Below are positions 26,837 to 28,642 of a DNA stretch of 28,642 bases, one piece after another. The notes under the pieces were generated by a model. That model did no database searches, was not told the origin of the DNA, and saw only the letters and a program-made list of their open reading frames with translations. The translations under genes and the position numbers were made by a program. Origin of the DNA: Phyllobacteriaceae bacterium UBA1940 (GTDB lineage: Bacteria > Pseudomonadota > Alphaproteobacteria > Rhizobiales > Rhizobiaceae); NCBI GenBank assembly GCA_002336975.1, contig DDFA01000102.1, positions 1 through 28,642 of the forward strand, in the 5' to 3' direction. Position 1 is the stretch's first letter, and every line of letters starts with the position of its first letter.

Positions 26837-27815
26837 ACGACCCGTCGCGGGCGATCTCGCGCGGCTCGCGCAGCACCCGCTTGATCTCGGCTTCATAGGG
26901 CAGGCCGCGATTGGCGACGACGAACAATTGTCCGCCGGGTTTCAGCGCCCTGGCCGCCGCGTCGATCATCCGCTTGCCAAGGTCCGGTTCCGCCGCCCGG
27001 CTTTGATGGAAGGGCGGGTTCATCACGATGACGTCGAAGCGCCGCCCGACCGGCTCCGCCGCCAGGTCGGCCCAGTTGAACCCGGTCGGCGCGCGCGCGC
27101 CGGCCAGGTTGCGGTGCGCCGCCTCTAGCGAGGCGTAATCCGCCTCATACAGCTCCACCGACGAGATCGCCGGGCAGCGGTCGAGCAGCTCGACCGACAG
27201 GTAGCCCCAGCCGGCGCAGAAATCGGCGGCGTCGCCCTTGAGTTCGGCGGGAAGGTTTTGGGCGAGCAGTCTTGACCCGGGATCGACCCTGCCGCTGGAA
27301 AACATGCCGGGCGCGGTGACGAAGCGGCCGTCGACGATCGTCTCGTCGAGGTCGCCGAAAGGCGCGGCCGCGGATCTGTCCTTGCGCAGCCAGAACGCCA
27401 CGCCATGATATTTCGACAGCGCGCCCTCGATCCCGACCTGCGCGGCGACGCGTTTGCGCAGGCTGTCGATGCCGTCGTCCCTGGCCCCGGCCACCACGAT
27501 CAGCCCGTTGGCCTTCAGCCTGTTCCAGGCCTGGGCGATCCAGTTTTCGTTGCGGCCGCGATGACGCCCTGCAAGCACCAGCGCCAGGTCGAAATCGCCG
27601 CCTTCCGGCTCGGGGCCGACATCGACGCCTTGCGCCCTCAGCGCCAGAAAAGCGGGCCGGAAACCCTGTACCGCGACGATCGACGCGCCGAATTCCGGCG
27701 GCGGCCTGAAGCCCGGCTCCGCGCCGAAGAATAGCGCCCGCGCGCTTCCGTCCGGCGACCGGATGTCGCCGGTGTCGAACGGATGGAACAGCGTGGCGAG
27801 TGCGTTGCCGCTCAT
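26811..27815 (-). CDS. Class I SAM-dependent methyltransferase, RsmC-like
   Basis: This 334-residue protein resembles RsmC, which methylates G1207 of 16S rRNA, with a degenerate N-terminal half and a catalytic C-terminal half. The SAM-binding motif I reads DFCAGWGYLS (about 198-207), the acidic strand end is VELYEADYASL, and the catalytic motif NPPF (266-269) is typical of N-methyltransferases acting on bases. The ATG at 27815 has GAAGG upstream and begins with MSGNALATLFHPF. The frame is open 39 codons further upstream, but that part looks non-coding. Its 3' end overlaps the convergent membrane protein gene by 26 bases. Related rRNA N2-guanine methyltransferases cannot be excluded. Confidence 0.85.
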   Translation of the reverse strand: MSGNALATLFHPFDTGDIRSPDGSARALFFGAEPGFRPPPEFGASIVAVQGFRPAFLALRAQGVDVGPEPEGGDFDLALVLAGRHRGRNENWIAQAWNRLKANGLIVVAGARDDGIDSLRKRVAAQVGIEGALSKYHGVAFWLRKDRSAAAPFGDLDETIVDGRFVTAPGMFSSGRVDPGSRLLAQNLPAELKGDAADFCAGWGYLSVELLDRCPAISSVELYEADYASLEAAHRNLAGARAPTGFNWADLAAEPVGRRFDVIVMNPPFHQSRAAEPDLGKRMIDAAARALKPGGQLFVVANRGLPYEAEIKRVLREPREIARDGSFKVLWARR

Positions 27816-27946
27816 TGGCGGCGCGCCTTCAAAAGTCGTGAAATTGACGGTCTTTGATACATTGGATTGGCGGGCGTGGACCTTGGAATGCGTTGCGGAA
27901 CCTTGTCCTTGGTCTAGCCTGACATGCGGCAACAGGAAACAACCAT

Positions 27947-28642
27947 ATGTGGCGCGACAGACGTATTCTCGACCTGTTCGGCATCGACCATCCGATCCTG
28001 CTGGCGCCGATGGCGGGCCCGGGCCTTGCCGAACTCGCCATACCGGTGGCGCGGGCCGGCGGCTTGGGCTCTATCCCCTGTGCGCTGCTGACCCACGACC
28101 AGGCGCGCGCCGAGATGCAGAAATTCCGCGCCGCCACCGATGCGCCGGTCAACCTGAACTTCTTCTGCCATCGTCCGCCAAAGTCTGACGAGGCGCGCGA
28201 AATGGCCTGGCGCGAGCGCCTGAGGCCCTACTACGAGGAGTTGGGCGTCGATCCCGCCGGGCCGATACCGGTATCCAACCGCGCCCCCTTCGACGACGGC
28301 TTCTGCAAGCTGGTCGAGGACCTGCGCCCGGAGGTAGCGAGCTTCCATTTCGGCCTGCCGACCGACGATCTCCTGCTGCGCGTCAAGGCGGCCGGCGCAA
28401 GGATCATGGCGTCCGCCACCACGGTGCGCGAGGCGATCTGGCTGGTCGAGCGCGGCGCCGACGTGGTCATCGCCCAGGGCTTCGAGGCCGGCGGCCACCG
28501 CGGCGTCTTTCTCGGCGACCACGCCGACCGGCAGGTCGGAACCATGGCGCTGGTTCCCCAGATCGTCGATGCGGTGAACGTGCCGGTCGTGGCGGCCGGC
28601 GGCATCGGCGACGGACGCGGCGTCGCCGCGGCGCTGGCGCTT
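27947..28642 (+). CDS. Nitronate monooxygenase family protein (N-terminal 232 residues; runs off the right edge)
   Basis: An FMN-dependent enzyme of the nitronate monooxygenase / 2-nitropropane dioxygenase family, which oxidises toxic alkyl nitronates. It is cut by the window end. The first strand reads DHPILLAPMAGPG, as typical. QGFEAGGHRG carries the catalytic His of the family, and VPVVAAGGIGDGRGV is the FMN-phosphate loop. AGGAAAC lies 7 bases before the ATG. It diverges from the methyltransferase gene across a 131-base spacer. The family also includes related FMN enzymes with other substrates, so the exact reaction is uncertain. Confidence 0.88.
   Translation, partial: MWRDRRILDLFGIDHPILLAPMAGPGLAELAIPVARAGGLGSIPCALLTHDQARAEMQKFRAATDAPVNLNFFCHRPPKSDEAREMAWRERLRPYYEELGVDPAGPIPVSNRAPFDDGFCKLVEDLRPEVASFHFGLPTDDLLLRVKAAGARIMASATTVREAIWLVERGADVVIAQGFEAGGHRGVFLGDHADRQVGTMALVPQIVDAVNVPVVAAGGIGDGRGVAAALAL

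Overview
The window looks like chromosomal DNA of an alphaproteobacterium of the order Hyphomicrobiales (Rhizobiales), possibly a Phyllobacteriaceae or Mesorhizobium relative. Three things point there: high GC with strong G/C third-position bias; the block irr / fabA-fabB-fabI with irr divergent from fabA; and mutS next to a two-domain malic enzyme. Family level is a guess from gene order and protein resemblance and was not checked by search.

Left end (1-4670): the 5' part of mutS and an EamA-type permease form a minus-strand pair whose stop and start codons overlap. They diverge from the malic enzyme gene, which ends in a strong intrinsic terminator. The permease gene carries a G/C-rich palindromic repeat in its inter-domain linker, read in frame.

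Middle left (4675-10730) is the accessory-looking part. It holds a two-gene operon for a small helical protein and a secreted protein with three Cys-paired repeats, a small lipoprotein, and a stretch with a 20-bp inverted repeat. Next comes a promoter driving two overlapping genes for exported serine proteases: a trypsin-like S1 protein and a subtilisin-like S8 protein with a LysM-like N-terminal region. A hairpin-rich spacer and a small orphan gene close it.

Middle right (10901-20034) returns to core metabolism: a UMF1-type MFS transporter convergent with purH, then a membrane GAF-GGDEF diguanylate cyclase divergent from purH. A tight plus-strand operon follows, encoding an alpha/beta hydrolase, a MoeB/ThiF-type E1-like enzyme and the two subunits of an aconitase X-type dehydratase. 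A D-2-hydroxyacid dehydrogenase converges on it.

Right end (20212-28642): a secreted SH3b protein, the iron regulator Irr, the unsaturated fatty-acid genes fabA-fabB-fabI, a protein with degenerate GGDEF and intact EAL domains, an LPG-synthase-type membrane protein, an RsmC-like methyltransferase (tail-to-tail overlap) and the 5' part of a nitronate monooxygenase. The window thus has one likely c-di-GMP synthase and one likely c-di-GMP phosphodiesterase.

No tRNA, rRNA, CRISPR array, complete insertion sequence or prophage was recognised. The least explained items are the protease pair, the Cys-repeat protein, the aconitase X operon, and several inverted repeats at gene boundaries.
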